From contig JAGBSU010000024.1 in assembly GCA_017631705.1 (NCBI GenBank), positions 1-7,288 on the forward strand: a stretch of DNA of 7,288 bases, written 5' to 3'. Numbering within the stretch: the stretch's first letter is position 1; every line of letters begins with the position of its first letter. The translations under genes were made by a program, and so were the position numbers. This DNA is from Clostridia bacterium. GTDB lineage: Bacteria; Bacillota; Clostridia; Oscillospirales; Acutalibacteraceae. The notes beneath the pieces were generated by a model. That model was not told the DNA's origin. It did no database searches and was given only the letters and a program-made list of their open reading frames with translations. Shown here one piece after another: positions 5,554 to 7,288 of this stretch.

Positions 5554-5574
5554 GTCCATAAGGACTCAAAGTCC
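5554..5574. repeat. Alternating GTCC/GGAC half-sites upstream of the endonuclease promoter
   Basis: GTCC (5554-5557), GGAC (5562-5565) and GTCC (5571-5574) lie at spacings of 4 and 5 nt. They allow two mutually exclusive short hairpins, the better one GGACT-CAA-AGTCC (5562-5574). The element sits 5 bp beyond the presumed -35 of the endonuclease gene, in the divergent gap before ygiQ. It could be an operator or chance. Confidence 0.35.
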
Positions 5575-5632
5575 GTAAGATGAGATTTTAAAGAGCGAAT
5601 TTTGAAAATTTAATCACAAACACGTAAAAGGG

Positions 5633-5661
5633 TTGCTCAGTCGCGTCAAAAATGGTACAAT
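5633..5661 (+). promoter_or_regulatory. Promoter of ygiQ
   Basis: TTGCTC (5633-5638), a 17-bp spacer and TACAAT (5656-5661) preceded by TGG (extended -10). Transcription would start near 5668. AAGGAG (5679-5684) then lies 5 nt before ATG 5690. An intact promoter and ribosome site show the gene is still set up for expression despite its internal stop. Confidence 0.65.
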
Positions 5662-5689
5662 AACATCATCAAAATTTGAAGGAGTTATT

Positions 5690-6232
5690 ATGCCTTTTTT
5701 ACCAATTAACCGACACGAAATGCAAGCCGCCGGCATTGCACAGCCAGATATTGTTTTGGTAACGGGAGACGCCTATGTGGACCACCCCAGTTTTGGCTCC
5801 GCCATTATTTCGCGTGTGCTGGAAGCGGCGGGGTTTTCCGTTTGTATTCTTTCTCAACCGAAAAGCGATGCCGATTTCAAAGAATTCGGCAGACCTCGTC
5901 TTGCCTTTTTTGTGAATGCAGGTAATATTGACTCCATGGTGGCACATTACACCGCTGCCAAGAAAAAACGCAGCGACGATGCCTATACCGCCGGCGGCAA
6001 AGCAGGGGCACGTCCCGATCGCGCGGTAATCGTCTACTGTCAAAAAATTCGTCAATTATACGGCGATATTCCCCTTGCTATCGGCGGTTTGGAAGCATCG
6101 CTACGCCGTTTTGCACATTATGATTATTGGGACGACCGTGTACGCCCTTCTATTCTCATCGATTCAGATGCTGACCTATTAATGTTTGGCATGGGCGAAA
6201 AACACGCGGTTGAAATTGCCACGCGGTTGTAA
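5690..6232 (+). CDS. N-terminal fragment of YgiQ (translated up to the premature TAA)
   Basis: If the TAA is real, translation from the ribosome site at 5679-5684 gives 180 residues ending IATRL. It would carry most of the YgiQ N-terminal domain (HPSFGSAIISRVLEAAGF, RRFAHYDYWDDRVRPSILID, FGMGE) but no radical SAM cysteines. It would be catalytically dead alone. Confidence 0.6.
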   Translation: MPFLPINRHEMQAAGIAQPDIVLVTGDAYVDHPSFGSAIISRVLEAAGFSVCILSQPKSDADFKEFGRPRLAFFVNAGNIDSMVAHYTAAKKKRSDDAYTAGGKAGARPDRAVIVYCQKIRQLYGDIPLAIGGLEASLRRFAHYDYWDDRVRPSILIDSDADLLMFGMGEKHAVEIATRL

Positions 6233-6253
6233 AACGGTGAATCGGTATCCACC

Positions 6254-7288
6254 ATGACCGATATTCTCGGTACTTGCTACAAAGTGCCAACCAAAGAGTA
6301 TCAATGGCGCTCGGCGGTGGAATGTCCCTCGTACGATCTTGTCAAAGAGCCGAGCGAAGGCGGCAAGAAACAATATGCGATTGCCACCAAAATTCAACAA
6401 CAAGAGCAAGATGCGGTAATCGGCAAAACCATTATCCAAAAGCACGGTAGCTATATCGTGGTGCAAAACCCACCGATGCCGCCCTTATCCACGGAAGAAT
6501 TGGACCATATCTATGAGCTTCCTTTTATGCGTAATTATCATCCCTCGTACGAATCGCTCGGTGGCGTACCCGGCATAGAAGAAGTGAAATTTTCGCTTGC
6601 ACACAATCGCGGTTGCTTCGGCGCGTGTAACTTTTGTTCCATTGCGTACCACCAAGGCAGACAGGTAACCACGCGCAGTCACGAATCGGTTCTCCGTGAA
6701 GCAAAACAATTAACCGAATTGCCCGATTTTAAGGGATATATCCACGATGTGGGCGGTCCTACCGCTAATTTTCGTTTCCCGTCTTGCAAAAAGCAAGAAA
6801 CCCAAGGCATGTGCAAAAACCGCAAATGCTTGGCGCCGAAAATTTGCCCTCAGGTTCATGTGGACCATTCAGATTATCTTAAACTGCTTTCTGCCATTCG
6901 CAAACTTCCCAAAATCAAAAAGGTGTTTATTCGTTCGGGCATTCGTTTTGATTATTTGATAGCCGATCCCAACGATACCTTTTTCAAAGAACTTGTCCGT
7001 CATCACGTCAGCGGTCAACTGAAGGTGGCGCCCGAGCATTGTTCGGCGGCAGTGCTTGCCGCTATGGGAAAACCTGAAATCGAAACCTATTTACAATTCA
7101 AAAAACGGTTTTATGAGCTCACCAAAAGCGAGGATAAAGAACAGTTTTTGGTGCCGTATTTGATGTCGTCACATCCTGGAAGCACCCCAAAAGATGCCGT
7201 TGAGTTGGCCGTATTCCTCAAGCGAGAAGGGTTACGTCCCGAACAGGTGCAGGATTTTTATCCAACCCCCGGCACGGTTTCTACCTGC
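6254..7288 (+). CDS. C-terminal fragment of YgiQ with radical SAM core (possible restart; open at right edge)
   Basis: The first ATG after the stop is at 6254, but it has no recognisable ribosome site at a workable distance, so independent translation is doubtful. The frame stays open to the window edge and holds the CxxxCxxC motif (6614-6637), the second Cys-rich segment (about 6785-6860) and the conserved FIRSGIRFDYL. If expressed with the N-terminal piece it could form a split enzyme; I consider that unlikely. Confidence 0.45.
   Translation, partial: MTDILGTCYKVPTKEYQWRSAVECPSYDLVKEPSEGGKKQYAIATKIQQQEQDAVIGKTIIQKHGSYIVVQNPPMPPLSTEELDHIYELPFMRNYHPSYESLGGVPGIEEVKFSLAHNRGCFGACNFCSIAYHQGRQVTTRSHESVLREAKQLTELPDFKGYIHDVGGPTANFRFPSCKKQETQGMCKNRKCLAPKICPQVHVDHSDYLKLLSAIRKLPKIKKVFIRSGIRFDYLIADPNDTFFKELVRHHVSGQLKVAPEHCSAAVLAAMGKPEIETYLQFKKRFYELTKSEDKEQFLVPYLMSSHPGSTPKDAVELAVFLKREGLRPEQVQDFYPTPGTVSTC

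Larger units (their letters stand above)
5690..7288 (+). pseudogene. ygiQ: YgiQ family radical SAM gene interrupted by in-frame TAA (cut by right edge)
   Basis: The frame from ATG 5690 reads as one YgiQ (UPF0313) protein for 533 codons to the window edge, except that codon 181 is TAA (6230-6232). YgiQ proteins are cytoplasmic radical S-adenosylmethionine enzymes of unsettled function, usually about 600-740 residues. The order is as in the family: N-terminal domain with DHPSFGSAIISRVLEAAGF and GGLEASLRRFAHYDYWDDRV, then the iron-sulfur motif CFGACNFC (codons 309-316, CxxxCxxC), a Cys-rich CKKQ...MCKNRKC...CPQ segment, KKVFIRSGIRFDYL, and QVQDFYPTPGT at the edge. No other stop or frameshift occurs. 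The reading after the stop (NGESVSTMTDILGT) continues the family's L-x-x-GE pattern, so one substitution in a Gln, Lys or Glu codon would explain it. A recent nonsense mutation or a base-call error is likeliest. Recoding is unlikely because all five complete genes here end in TAA. Confidence 0.88.

Noticed and set aside
5690..7288. Reassignment of TAA to a sense codon in this organism
   Set aside because: Five complete genes in the window all end in TAA at family-consistent lengths, and no other in-frame TAA occurs in recognised genes.
1..7288. CRISPR array, tRNA, IS element or toxin-antitoxin pair
   Set aside because: I looked on both strands and saw no regularly spaced repeats, tRNA-like cloverleaf, transposase motifs with terminal repeats, or small paired genes of that kind.

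Overview
The window looks like ordinary chromosomal DNA from a Gram-positive, Clostridia-like Firmicute, perhaps in the Ruminococcaceae/Oscillospirales area. This rests on strong AGGAGG-type ribosome binding sites, sigma-A-like promoters, TTG/GTG starts, a PolA whose proofreading domain lacks its metal-binding motif, a DUF6062 protein, a DegV-family protein and a Firmicute-type RCHLIG endonuclease. The genus is inference. No phage, IS, CRISPR, tRNA or rRNA is visible.

Layout, left to right. (1) On the minus strand, a class II fructose-bisphosphate aldolase (2378-1443) is followed by the N-terminal 460 residues of DNA polymerase I (1380 to the left edge). A perfect 9-bp terminator-like hairpin sits in the 62-nt gap. 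(2) On the plus strand, divergent from the aldolase, lies a DUF6062 protein (2529-3221) with a duplicated CxxC...CxxH motif. A 241-nt AT-rich gap with DnaA-box-like 9-mers follows, then an 89-residue protein with one C-terminal membrane segment (3463-3732). (3) On the minus strand, a DegV-family lipid-binding protein (4634-3777) lies downstream of a membrane-anchored DNA/RNA non-specific endonuclease (5482-4787). degV and the small plus-strand gene converge on one bidirectional terminator whose A and T tracts contain both stop codons. Two tandem promoters serve degV. (4) On the plus strand, a YgiQ-type radical SAM gene starts at 5690 and runs off the right edge. It carries a single in-frame TAA at 6230-6232, and conserved YgiQ sequence continues in the same frame beyond it.

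The gene order is minus, minus, plus, plus, minus, minus, plus. The genes do not form one pathway: they cover glycolysis, DNA repair/replication, fatty-acid binding, secreted nuclease activity and a poorly understood radical SAM enzyme, plus two uncharacterised proteins. I found no convincing new multi-gene system. The points most worth a second look are the nonsense codon in ygiQ, the repeated Cys/His motif in the DUF6062 protein, the shared stop-codon terminator, the hairpin just ahead of polA, and the 3222-3462 intergenic region.
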